Positions 43,392 to 51,448 of a stretch of 64,000 bases of DNA are shown here, piece by piece; position 1 is the first letter of the stretch; every line of letters starts with the position of its first letter. The position numbers and the translations under genes are program-made. The stretch spans positions 248,001-312,000 of the forward strand of contig CAVWBQ010000047.1 in assembly GCA_963753225.1 (NCBI GenBank), in the 5' to 3' direction. This DNA comes from Palsa-504 sp963753225 (GTDB lineage: Bacteria > Actinomycetota > Actinomycetes > Streptosporangiales > Streptosporangiaceae). Under the pieces are notes generated by a model. It did no database searches. It had not been told where the DNA came from and saw only the letters and a list, made by a program, of their open reading frames with translations.

Positions 43392-45107
43392 ATGGCAGCT
43401 GAAACTGCAGGGGTCGGCATAACAAAACCGGCAGACGTCGGCTTCAAGCGCGAGCTCGGACTGATCGGCGCCACCTGGGCGTCCGAGACATCGATCATCG
43501 GCTCGGGCTGGCTGTTCGGCGCGCTGTTCGCCGCGCAGGCGGTGGGAGGCGCCGCGGTCATAGCCTGGGTCATCGCCGGGATCATCATCATCATCCTGGC
43601 CCTGTGCCACGCCGAGCTCGGGGCGATGTTCCCGGTCTCCGGCGGAACGGCCAGGTTCCCGCACTTCGCGTTCGGCAGTGTGGCCGGCATCGGGTTCGGC
43701 TTCTTCGCCTACATGCAGGCCGTGACGATCGCGCCGATCGAGTGCTTCGCGTTCATGCAGTACGCCTCGTACTACTGGCCGGGCCTCTTCGACTCGACGA
43801 CGAAGAACGTGACCGGGGCGGGCTTCATCCTGACGATCGTCCTGATGGCCGTCTTCGTCGCGGTCAACTTCCTGGCCATGCGCATCTTCGCCCGGGTCAA
43901 CAACGTGATCACGTGGTGGAAGGTCTTGGTCCCCGTCCTGGCCATCATCGTGCTGCTGACCCACTGGCACACCGGCAACTTCACCGCCGGGGGCACGGGC
44001 TTCATGCCGGGCGGGATCAAGGCCCTGTTCGGCGCGCTGCCGGCCGCGGGCATCATCTTCGCCTACTCCGGCTTCGAGCAGTGCGACCAGCTGGCCGGGG
44101 AGATCAAGAACCCGGGGCGCAACCTGCCTCGGGCGATCGTCATCTCGGTCCTGCTCGGCACAGTCATCTACTGCCTGCTCCAGGTGGCGTTCATCGTCGC
44201 CCTGCCGCCGGCTCTGGTCGGCAGCCACGGTGGCCTGATCGGCCTCTCCTGCCCCAGTACGGGGACGTGTAATCCGACCATCTCGGAGCTGAACGCCGGG
44301 CCATTCGCGGCCGTCGCGGTCCTGGCCGGGTTCGGCTGGCTGGCGCACATCCTGCGGGTCGACGCCTTCATCTCCCCGTCCGGCACCGGGCTGATCTACA
44401 CCACCGGGACGTCGCGGGTCAGCTATGGCCTGGCCAGGAACCGGTACGCTCCGCAGATCTTCGGCCGGGTCGACAGGAACGGCGTCCCGTGGGTCGGGCT
44501 GATCGGCGCGTTCCTGATCGGGCTGCTCTTCCTGCTGCCGTTCCCGAGCTGGCACTCGCTGGTCGGCCTGATCACCGGGGCGAGCGTGCTGATGTACGCG
44601 GGCGCGCCGCTGTCCCTGGGCGCGTTCCGCCGTCAGATCCCAGAGGCCGACCGGCCGTACCGGATGCAGGCCGCCTGGTTCCTCGCCCCGGCCGCGTTCG
44701 TCGTCGCCGACCTGCTGATCTACTGGTCGGGCTTCGAGGTGATCTGGAAGCTCGGCATCGTCCTAGTGATCGGGTACGTGCTGATCGGCATCTCGATGGC
44801 GTTCGACCCGCAGCGGCCGCCGCTGGACTGGAAGTCGGCGGTGTGGCTGCCGGCCTGGCTGATCGGCATGGGACTCATCTCCTGGCAGGGCCAGTACAGC
44901 GGGGCTCCGTCAAGTGACAAGCACCCGCTGCCGCCGACCAACACCTTCCACATCGGGTTCTGGTGGGACATCCTGGTCGTGGCCGGGTTCAGCGTGGCCA
45001 TCTACTTCTGGGCGATGTACACCAGGCTGCCGCGTGACGAGATGCTGCTGCTGGTCAACCGGCAGGCCGGGGAGAACGAACTGCCCGACACCGGCATCCA
45101 CCACTGA
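43392..45107 (+). CDS. APC-superfamily amino acid permease
   Basis: A 571-residue transporter with about 12-14 helices. The first helix has the APC substrate-binding break in ATWASETSIIGSGWLFG, and helix 6 has GIIFAYSGFEQCDQLAGEIKNPGRNLP, the family motif of amino-acid/polyamine permeases. A Cys-containing external loop (LSCPSTGTCNPTI) is unusual. Substrate is not predictable. The ATG has AAAGGG upstream. A strong terminator follows. Confidence 0.87.
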   Translation: MAAETAGVGITKPADVGFKRELGLIGATWASETSIIGSGWLFGALFAAQAVGGAAVIAWVIAGIIIIILALCHAELGAMFPVSGGTARFPHFAFGSVAGIGFGFFAYMQAVTIAPIECFAFMQYASYYWPGLFDSTTKNVTGAGFILTIVLMAVFVAVNFLAMRIFARVNNVITWWKVLVPVLAIIVLLTHWHTGNFTAGGTGFMPGGIKALFGALPAAGIIFAYSGFEQCDQLAGEIKNPGRNLPRAIVISVLLGTVIYCLLQVAFIVALPPALVGSHGGLIGLSCPSTGTCNPTISELNAGPFAAVAVLAGFGWLAHILRVDAFISPSGTGLIYTTGTSRVSYGLARNRYAPQIFGRVDRNGVPWVGLIGAFLIGLLFLLPFPSWHSLVGLITGASVLMYAGAPLSLGAFRRQIPEADRPYRMQAAWFLAPAAFVVADLLIYWSGFEVIWKLGIVLVIGYVLIGISMAFDPQRPPLDWKSAVWLPAWLIGMGLISWQGQYSGAPSSDKHPLPPTNTFHIGFWWDILVVAGFSVAIYFWAMYTRLPRDEMLLLVNRQAGENELPDTGIHH

Positions 45108-45108
45108 G

Positions 45109-45498
45109 TTAGCACGAACCAAGAACGGCCCCGTCGCCCCGGCGGGGCCGTTCTCGTGTGCGCGGGGGCGGATACATAGGCCCGTTCGGAGGTAAAGAGC
45201 GCGCCCGCCAGTAGCGGGCCAGTACCCGGCCCTCGATGAGCGGCCCGGGCACCGCCCCGAACCGCCGGCTGTCCACCGCGCCGGCCGCCGGGTTGTCCGA
45301 CTCCAGCCACCAGCCGCCGCCGGCGCGGCGGGCGGCGCGCTTGACCAGGAGCATCTCCGGCCGTTCCGGGTGCCTGGCGACCACGATCTGGCCGGGGCGG
45401 ATCCGGCGGGTACGGCGGATCAGCAGGCAGTCGCCGGGACGCAGGGCGGGCTCCATGGACCGTTCGGTCACCTTGGCCCGCCAGATGGGCCAGTGCAC
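45109..45498 (-). CDS. sodX: SodX-type S26 peptidase for nickel SOD maturation
   Basis: A 129-residue S26 signal-peptidase-family protein. The catalytic serine is in VTERSMEPALRPGDCLLI, and RHPERPEMLLVKRA supplies the catalytic-lysine region. No membrane helix is seen, as for SodX/NiSOD maturation proteases that cut the SodN propeptide. The GTG at 45498 is chosen because GGAGGG lies 5 bases upstream. It is divergent from sodN, which argues strongly for this role. The last ~12 codons run through the permease terminator hairpin. Confidence 0.82.
   Translation of the reverse strand: MHWPIWRAKVTERSMEPALRPGDCLLIRRTRRIRPGQIVVARHPERPEMLLVKRAARRAGGGWWLESDNPAAGAVDSRRFGAVPGPLIEGRVLARYWRARSLPPNGPMYPPPRTRERPRRGDGAVLGSC
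45122..45154. terminator. bidirectional hairpin terminator after the permease
   Basis: A 12-bp perfect stem, AGAACGGCCCCG at 45122-45133 pairing with 45143-45154, with a 9-base loop. It terminates the + strand permease gene and also lies inside the 3' end of sodX. Confidence 0.82.
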
Positions 45499-45575
45499 GC
45501 ATCCCTCCAGGTGTCGGCGCAGGCGGCGGGGGTAGTGTCGGGTCTGCAAGAAACACGTGCGGAGAAAGGAAATCG

Positions 45576-45983
45576 ATGAGGCTGCTCACCCGCCTGCTCG
45601 AGCCTAAGACCATCGTCCACGCCCACTGCGACCTGCCGTGCGGAGTCTACGACCCGGCCCAGGCCCGGATCGAGGCGGAATCGGTCAAGGCCATCGCGGA
45701 AAAGTACGCGCAGAACACGGACCCCGAGTTCCGGGCCCGCGCGATCTTCATCAAGGAACAGCGCTCCGAGCTGGTCAAGCACCACCTGTGGGTGCTGTGG
45801 ACCGACTACTTCAAGCCGCCGCACTTCGAGAAGTACCCCCAGCTGCACCAGCTGTTCAACGAGGCCACCAAGCTCGCCGGGGCCTCGGGTACCAAGGGCA
45901 GCGTGGACGTGGCCGTGGCGGAGGAACTGCTGGCCAAGATCGAGGAGATCAACAAGATCTTCTGGGAGACCAAGCAGGCCTAG
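45576..45983 (+). CDS. sodN: nickel-containing superoxide dismutase
   Basis: A 135-residue NiSOD precursor. The 16-residue propeptide ends VHA and the mature chain begins HCDLPCGVY at residue 17, the complete nickel hook (His1, Cys2, Cys6 of mature enzyme). The remaining four-helix bundle (IFIKEQRSELVKHHLWVLW, EEINKIFWETKQA) is normal in length. The mature cytoplasmic enzyme dismutates superoxide. AGAAAGGA precedes the ATG. The divergent neighbour encodes the maturation protease. A remarkable hairpin pair follows the stop. Confidence 0.97.
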   Translation: MRLLTRLLEPKTIVHAHCDLPCGVYDPAQARIEAESVKAIAEKYAQNTDPEFRARAIFIKEQRSELVKHHLWVLWTDYFKPPHFEKYPQLHQLFNEATKLAGASGTKGSVDVAVAEELLAKIEEINKIFWETKQA

Positions 45984-46024
45984 GCGGCGCGGCAGGGGCC
46001 GCCGGCCCCTGCCGCTCTACGCTG

Positions 46025-46081
46025 TGAAACCCGGGTTCCAGGTCGTTCGGACGCCATGAGACCCGGGTTTCATGGCGTCCG
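46025..46081 (+). terminator. two mutually exclusive 12-bp hairpins after sodN
   Basis: Stem A pairs 46025-46036 with 46061-46072 (TGAAACCCGGGT with its complement). Stem B pairs 46048-46059 with 46070-46081 (CGGACGCCATGA with its complement), closing over GACCCGGGTT. The shared bases mean only one can form at a time. At the least this is the sodN terminator; two competing stems could also act as a switch for the anti-sigma gene downstream. Confidence 0.6.
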
Positions 46082-46265
46082 GGGCGGCCCGCGGAGGAGT
46101 GGGGCGACACGTGGCGGACCGCACGGAACAGGTTCGGGAGCCAAGAGTAGCCGGAACGGTGCACAGGGTCAGGAAACCGGCGGCGCGCCGCGTTTCTCGT
46201 CATGGCCCGCGGGCGGTAGGTTTCTTGCATTGGGCGGCGACTGGATACCTGCCCGGAGGAGAGAC

Positions 46266-46775
46266 GTGACCGAAGACACCGCCGCGACGACGGCCGTACC
46301 GGGCCGGCGGGATCCCGCCGCGGCCCAGGCCGATCGCGACACGACGCAAGACCACGTGACGGTCTGCATGCCCGCCGAGGGCGCCTACCTGTCCGTGCTG
46401 CGAACGGCGACGGCGGGCCTGGCCGCCCGGCTCGACTTCACCCTGGACGAGATCGAGGACCTGCGCATCGCGGTGGACGAGGCCTGCGCGATGCTGCTCT
46501 CCCAGGCGATACCGGGCACCAACCTGGAATGCGCCTTCGACCTCGGCGCCGAGGAGATGACGATCACCGTCTCGGTGACCGCGGCCGAGCCGCGGACCCC
46601 CGCCCGGGACACCTTCGCCTGGACCGTGCTCTCCGCCCTGGCAGGCACGGTCGACTCCAGGCTGGGCACCGACGACCAGGTGTCGATCGTGCTCCGCAAG
46701 CGGCGGGAGAACATGAACTCCGGGACCCCCGGCGCCGCCGGGAATCTAGGGCATCCAGGGACGAGGTCCGGGTGA
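46266..46775 (+). CDS. RsbW-like anti-sigma factor (GHKL serine kinase)
   Basis: A 169-residue protein with a HATPase domain: RIAVDEACAMLLSQ is the N-box, and the tail shows the loose G boxes expected in anti-sigma kinases of the RsbW/SpoIIAB type. The GTG at 46266 has GGAGGA just upstream. Its stop overlaps the sigma-factor GTG (GTGA), the standard anti-sigma/sigma arrangement. It would bind and hold the neighbouring sigma factor until an anti-anti-sigma protein, not in this window, releases it. Confidence 0.87.
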   Translation: MTEDTAATTAVPGRRDPAAAQADRDTTQDHVTVCMPAEGAYLSVLRTATAGLAARLDFTLDEIEDLRIAVDEACAMLLSQAIPGTNLECAFDLGAEEMTITVSVTAAEPRTPARDTFAWTVLSALAGTVDSRLGTDDQVSIVLRKRRENMNSGTPGAAGNLGHPGTRSG

Positions 46776-47632
46776 GCAGCGAGTTCGAGGTCCAGGTGAC
46801 CGAGGACGTCCAGGTGACCGAGGATTACGAGGTCGCCCAGGCCACCGCGGAGACCGTGCGGATCGAGCACTCCTCGCCCGACCGGGCGCGCGCCCGCGAG
46901 CTGTTCGAGCGGCTGTCCCAGCTGCCGCCCGAGGATCCGGAACGGGCGCGGATCCGCGGCTACCTGGTGGAGCTGCACCTGCCGCTGGTGGAGTACCTCG
47001 CGCGGCGATTCCGCAACCGCGGTGAGTGGCTCGACGACCTCACCCAGGTCGCCACGATCGGGCTGATCAAATCGATCGACCGGTTCGACCTGGAGCGCGG
47101 CGTGGAGTTCTCCACCTACGCCACGCCCACCATCGTGGGCGAGATCAAGCGGCACTTCAGGGACAAGGGCTGGGCGGTCCGGGTGCCGCGCCGCCTGCAG
47201 GAGCTCAAGCTCTCGCTGACCAAGGCCATCGGCGACCTCGCCCAGCGGGAGGGGCGCGCGCCGACGGTCTCCGAGCTCGCGGCCCATCTGCAGATGAGCG
47301 AGGAAGAGGTCCTGGAAGGGCTGGAGTCGGCGAACGCCTACTCCACCGTGTCGCTGGACGCGCCCGACTCGGGTGACGAGGACGCGCCCGCCGTCGCCGA
47401 CTCGCTCGGCATGGTCGACGACGCGCTGGAGGGAGTGGAGTACCGGGAATCGCTCAAGCCGCTGCTCGAGCAGCTGCCGCCGCGGGAGAAGAAGATCCTG
47501 CTGCTCCGGTTCTTCGGCAACATGACCCAGTCCCAGATCGCTGCCGAGCTCGGCATCTCCCAGATGCACGTGTCGCGGCTGCTGGCCAGGACCCTGACCC
47601 AGCTTCGCGAGGGCCTGACCACCGAGGATTGA
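46772..47632 (+). CDS. SigB/SigF-family RNA polymerase sigma factor
   Basis: A 286-residue group 3 sigma factor. Region 2 has LPLVEYLARRFRNRGEWLD and FSTYATPTIVGEIKRHFRD, region 3 has REGRAPTVSELAAHLQMSEE, and region 4 has LPPREKKILLLRFFGNMTQS with the HTH SQIAAELGISQMHVSRLL. The N-terminal 40 residues are acidic. This type controls stress and development in actinomycetes (SigH/SigB in Streptomyces). It is controlled by the coupled anti-sigma gene. Confidence 0.93.
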   Translation: MSSEFEVQVTEDVQVTEDYEVAQATAETVRIEHSSPDRARARELFERLSQLPPEDPERARIRGYLVELHLPLVEYLARRFRNRGEWLDDLTQVATIGLIKSIDRFDLERGVEFSTYATPTIVGEIKRHFRDKGWAVRVPRRLQELKLSLTKAIGDLAQREGRAPTVSELAAHLQMSEEEVLEGLESANAYSTVSLDAPDSGDEDAPAVADSLGMVDDALEGVEYRESLKPLLEQLPPREKKILLLRFFGNMTQSQIAAELGISQMHVSRLLARTLTQLREGLTTED

Positions 47633-47694
47633 AGCCAGGCGTTACCTCCCGCACCTTGCGCACCTTGCGTGATGTCAGGTCCGGGGGCGACGCG

Positions 47695-48240
47695 CTAGGG
47701 GCGGTTGAGGGCGCGGAGGCTGGCGGGGGTGAACAGGGCGGCCAGGCAGCCGGCCGCGACCAGCAGCATCGGCACGCCCCACTCGGGCCGGTGGTCCTTC
47801 AGCAGGTAGATCCCCCACGCGCCAATGGCAAGCTGGATCATGACCACCGGGGTCCTGGTCCACGGCATGGCCTTGGCCACACCCCGGGCGAACAACGCGA
47901 AACCCGCGGCCGCGCCGACCGCGATCAACGTCAGCGCGATGCCGCTGGCCCGCTGGTAGGACTGTCCGTCCGCGGTCGAGACGGCGGAGAAGCCGGCCGC
48001 CACGCACATGCCGACCGCCTCGACGGCGAGCGCGCCTGCGGCCAGGCGCAGCGCGCGCGGCGGCTGGGCCACCGCCGGCGCTGGCGCCTTGGCCGGCGCT
48101 GGCGCCTTGGCCGGCGCTGGCGCCTTGGCCGGCGCTGGCGCCTTGGCCGGCGCTGGCGCCTTGGCCGGGGCGGGCTTGCCGGGAGCCTGGGCGCGCCCGG
48201 GCCGTGGTTTCCCGGTCGCCTTGGCCGGTCGCGTCGCCAT
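47695..48240 (-). CDS. membrane protein with PAKA repeat N-terminus
   Basis: A 181-residue protein. Residues ~25-65 are a perfect Lys/Ala/Pro repeat (PAKAPA, six or so copies), then four membrane helices (for example LRLAAGALAVEAVGMCVAAG and VVMIQLAIGAWGIYLLKD). The Lys-rich repeats are likely cytoplasmic and could bind nucleic acid or anionic lipid. I do not recognise the family by name. It lies between the sigma factor and the lipid kinase on the opposite strand. Confidence 0.7.
   Translation of the reverse strand: MATRPAKATGKPRPGRAQAPGKPAPAKAPAPAKAPAPAKAPAPAKAPAPAKAPAPAVAQPPRALRLAAGALAVEAVGMCVAAGFSAVSTADGQSYQRASGIALTLIAVGAAAGFALFARGVAKAMPWTRTPVVMIQLAIGAWGIYLLKDHRPEWGVPMLLVAAGCLAALFTPASLRALNRP
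48074..48163 (-). repeat. five tandem 18-base repeats encoding the PAKA segment
   Basis: Five perfect copies of an 18-base unit (GCCGGCGCTGGCGCCTTG on +), followed by a partial sixth. In-frame for the membrane protein on the minus strand. Perfect identity between copies suggests recent expansion. Confidence 0.93.
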
Positions 48241-48309
48241 GTCGTCTCACCCGTCCATGATCAGGGGGTCGCGCAGGTTTCCAGCTTAGGCGGCGGCTAG
48301 CCTGAGCGG

Positions 48310-49264
48310 GTGCGCGGCCTGCTGATCGTGAACCGGCATGCGACGTCGATGACGGCGGCCGTCACCGACCTCGCGGTCCGCGCGCTGGCCGGGCAGGTGG
48401 AGCTGCGGGTGGAGCGGACCCAGTACCGCGGCCATGCGCGCGAGCTGGCCGAGACGGCGGCCGTCGACCTCATCATCGTGCACGGAGGGGATGGCTCGAT
48501 CAACGAGGTCGTCAACGGGGTCATGAGCCGCGGCGGGGCCGACCTGGCCGCCGGCGGCGGCGGGGCCGACCTGGCCGGCGGCGGCGGGCCGCTGATCGCG
48601 GTGATACCGGGCGGCGGCGCCAACGTGCTGGCCCGGGCGCTCGGGCTGCCGCTCGACGCCGCGGCGGCGATCCGCGAGGTCCGGGAGGCCATTGCGGCCG
48701 GCAGGCACCGCACGATCGGGCTCGGCCTGGCCGCGGACCGGTACTTCACCTTCAGCGCGGGCCTGGGCATGGACGCCGAGGTGGTGCGGGAGGTGGACAG
48801 GCTGCGCGCGCAAGGCCGCCGGGAGAGCACGTCGCTGTTCCTGCGGACGATGGTGCACCAGTACTACCGCGGCACCGACCGGCGCGCAGGCCCTGACGGT
48901 GGAACGCGACGGCGAGCCGCCGGTTAGCGGCCTGTTCATGACGATCGTCACCAACCGCTCGCCGTGGACCTACTTCCGCGACCGCCCGCTGCTGCCCGTT
49001 CCTAATCCGGATTTCAACTCCGGGCTCGACCTGCTGGCGCTGCGCCGGGTCCGGCTGACCACGATCTGCAACGCGGTCGGCCAGATGCTGTACGTCCGGA
49101 GCCGCCCCCCGCGCGGCCGGAACCTGCTGTCCGTACTGGGTTCGGAATCGCTCACGCTGCGCTCGGCCCGGCCGATCGCGTTCCAGGCCGACGGGGAGTA
49201 TCTCGGCGAGACCGAGGCGGTAAAACTCCAGTTCGTGCCGCACGCGCTGCGCGTCGTAGCGTGA
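48310..49264 (+). pseudogene. diacylglycerol/lipid kinase family gene, frameshifted
   Basis: The N-terminal frame from the GTG at 48310 has the DAGK catalytic domain: GLLIVNRHATSMTAAVTD, IIVHGGDGSINEVVNGVM and AVIPGGGANVLARALGLP. After QYYRGTDRR (about 48880) the family sequence continues in another frame (AQALTVERDGEPPVSGLFM, then VTNRSPWTYFRDRPLLPVP and the end LQFVPHALRVVA at 49264). One base is missing or extra between about 48876 and 48893 in a CGGCGCGCAGG tract. Intact, it would be ~318 residues, normal for YegS-like lipid kinases. It may be a sequencing error. Confidence 0.78.
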
Positions 49265-49309
49265 CGTCAAGAGGGCTGACCGGGTCTTGCTGATGCGCCG
49301 AGAGCAAAA

Positions 49310-49325
49310 TGTGATCGATCTGACA
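49310..49325. promoter_or_regulatory. CRP-like site upstream of the WhiB gene
   Basis: TGTGA-N6-TGACA, one base off the CRP-family palindrome TGTGA-N6-TCACA, 309 bases before the whiB start codon. Mycobacterial whiB1 is controlled by a cAMP receptor protein (established). The 369-base stretch 49265-49633 otherwise holds no gene; a GTCATC/GATGAC hairpin is at 49421-49438. Confidence 0.35.
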
Positions 49326-49633
49326 TTAAATTCCGCTGAAGGGCCGCCGTGGCCTCTTGCGCTCGCCAACTGACGTTGAGAGGCTTTACGTGATGCCTGG
49401 TACGGGGGCGTCTCGCATGTGTCATCAGCTCAGATGACGCCTGCGTCGCCTTCGGGGGCACGGACGGGCCGCCTTGGCGGCCTGGCCGCGTTGACGCTCG
49501 GCATCATAGTGGTCCCGGGAAACTTGGGCCTAGCTGAAAGACGGCAAAGCTCGTGAAAAGCTTCACAAGCAATAGATAGACGCGCAAACCGGCGCATCCG
49601 CAGGTGCCCGGTCGCCGAGAAGGAGTGGACATC

Positions 49634-49888
49634 ATGGACTGGCGTCACGAGGCCGCCTGCCGTGAGGTGGACCCGGAGCTGTTCTTTCCCATCGGGAACA
49701 GCGGCCCGGCGCTACTCCAGATCGACGAAGCGAAACAGGTCTGCCGCCGGTGCACGGTCATGGAGGAATGCCTGCGCTGGGCGATCGAGTCCGGCCAGGA
49801 CGCCGGGGTCTGGGGCGGGATGAGCGAGGACGAGCGGCGCGCGCTCAAGCGCCGCACGATCAGGCTCCGCGCCCGGGCGCACGTGTGA
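49634..49888 (+). CDS. whiB1: WhiB-family iron-sulfur regulator (WhiB1/WblE type)
   Basis: An 84-residue protein with cluster cysteines at 9, 37, 40 and 46 (AACREVDPELFFP, VCRRCTVMEECL), the same spacing as WhiB1, then GVWGGMSEDERRALKRR, the tryptophan turn and basic end. WhiB1 binds a [4Fe-4S] cluster sensitive to NO and regulates with the principal sigma factor. The ATG at 49634 has AAGGAG at the right distance. The neighbour on the opposite strand is pdtaS, the same pairing as in Mycobacterium (whiB1/Rv3220c), which supports orthology. Confidence 0.92.
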   Translation: MDWRHEAACREVDPELFFPIGNSGPALLQIDEAKQVCRRCTVMEECLRWAIESGQDAGVWGGMSEDERRALKRRTIRLRARAHV

Positions 49889-49909
49889 TCGGCGATTGTT
49901 TAACCGGCA

Positions 49910-51409
49910 TTAAGTGACCACCTCCCGCTCGGGCTCGTAGCCGACGGGGATATCCACCACCGCCTCGGTGCCGCCGCCCGGCCTGGGCGTGATCCGCAGC
50001 CGTCCGCCAAGCTCCCCTACCACCAGCGTGCGGACGATCTGCAGGCCGAGGCTGGTGGCGGAATCCAGCTTGAATCCCTCGGGCAGGCCCACGCCGTTGT
50101 CCGCGACCGTCACCGTCAGCCGGTCAGGCTCGCGCACCACGACGACCTCGATCTGCCCCTGCTCGCGGGCGGCCTGCGGGCCGGAGAAGCCGTGCTGGAG
50201 CGCGTTCTGCAGCAGTTCGGTCAGCACCATGGCCACCGGGGTCGCGACCGCCGCGGACAGCTGGCCGAACGACCCGGTGATCTTCGGGATCACCCGGACC
50301 TCGGCGGCGGACACCTCGCCGGCCATCATGGCCACCCGGTCGGCGATGTCGTCGAAGTCGACGACATCCTCGGGTGCGTGGGAGAGGGTCTCGTGCACCA
50401 CCGCGATCGAGCCGACCCGGCGGACCGCCTCGTCGAGAGCGGCCCGCGCCTCGGGCGCCCGGAGCCGCCGCGCCTGCAGCCGGAGCAGGGCGGCCACCGT
50501 CTGCAGGTTGTTCTTCACCCGGTGGTGGATCTCCCTGATGGTGGCGTCCTTGGTCATCAGCTCGCGCTCGCGGCGGCGCAGTTCGGTAACGTCCCGCACC
50601 AGCACCAGAGCGCCGGTCCGGCTGCCGCCGACGATCAGCGGGATCGAGCGCAGCTGGACCACCGAACCGTTCCCGTCCACCTCAGCCTCGCGCGGCGCGC
50701 GGCCCGCGGCCACCACCATCAGCGATTCGTCCAGCGGCTCGTCCGAGGCGACCAGGCCGGCCGTGACCACGCTGAGCTCGGCTCCGATCAGGTCGGCGGC
50801 CAGGCCGAGGCGGCGGTAAGCCGACTGCGCGTTCGGGCTGGCGTAGATGACCCGCCCGGCCTTGCCCAGCCTGAGCAGCCCGTCGCCGACACGCGGCGAC
50901 CGGACCAGCATGGCGTCGGCGCCAGGGAACGGGAACGTCCCCTCGGCCACCATGCGGGCCAGGTCGTCGGCACCCTGCAGGTAGGTCAGCTCAAGCCGGC
51001 TCGGGGTCCGGGCCGAGTTCAGGTTGGTGCAACGCTCGATGACCGCGATCACCCGGTTCGCCCGGGTCACCGGGATCCCCTCGGTGCGCACCGGGACACC
51101 GTTCGCCCAGTCCGGGTCGCTCTCCCGCCAGATGCGCCGCTCGTCCCTGGCCACGTCGAGCACCCGCTGGTCCTCCGGTCCGGCGAAGGTGCCGACCACG
51201 TCGTCGTGCAGCGAGGTGGGCCCGGTGGTCGGGCGCATCTGGGCGATGGCCAGCCAGCCGGTGCCGTCCTTGGCCGGCGCCCACAGGATCAGGTCGGCGA
51301 AGGACAGGTCGGCGAGGAGCTGCCAGTCCGACACCAGCGAGTGCAGGTACTCGACATCGGCCTCACCGAGGCTGGTATGGCTCCTGGCCAGGTCGTTCAG
51401 CGTGGGCAC
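49910..51409 (-). CDS. pdtaS: PdtaS-type cytosolic sensor histidine kinase
   Basis: A 499-residue kinase from the GTG at 51409, chosen because PdtaS proteins begin TLNDLARSH-like at this point. Order: GAF-like domain with EWQLL-type motif (SDWQLLADLSFADLILWAP), PAS domain (about 190-300), HisKA_2 with REIHHRVKNNLQTVAALLRLQ, where the second His region is phosphorylated, and HATPase with LTELLQNALQHGF and VADNGVGLPEGF. No membrane helix. In Mycobacterium it signals to the ANTAR regulator PdtaR, not in this window. Confidence 0.9.
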   Translation of the reverse strand: MPTLNDLARSHTSLGEADVEYLHSLVSDWQLLADLSFADLILWAPAKDGTGWLAIAQMRPTTGPTSLHDDVVGTFAGPEDQRVLDVARDERRIWRESDPDWANGVPVRTEGIPVTRANRVIAVIERCTNLNSARTPSRLELTYLQGADDLARMVAEGTFPFPGADAMLVRSPRVGDGLLRLGKAGRVIYASPNAQSAYRRLGLAADLIGAELSVVTAGLVASDEPLDESLMVVAAGRAPREAEVDGNGSVVQLRSIPLIVGGSRTGALVLVRDVTELRRRERELMTKDATIREIHHRVKNNLQTVAALLRLQARRLRAPEARAALDEAVRRVGSIAVVHETLSHAPEDVVDFDDIADRVAMMAGEVSAAEVRVIPKITGSFGQLSAAVATPVAMVLTELLQNALQHGFSGPQAAREQGQIEVVVVREPDRLTVTVADNGVGLPEGFKLDSATSLGLQIVRTLVVGELGGRLRITPRPGGGTEAVVDIPVGYEPEREVVT

Positions 51410-51448
51410 AGCATCATCATCCCATCCGGGGCCTGAGATCATTCCCCC

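Noticed and set aside
43317..44555. A 412-codon minus-strand frame opposite the APC permease
   Set aside because: Composition is Asp/Arg/Gln-rich shadow; the + frame has the APC helices and motifs.
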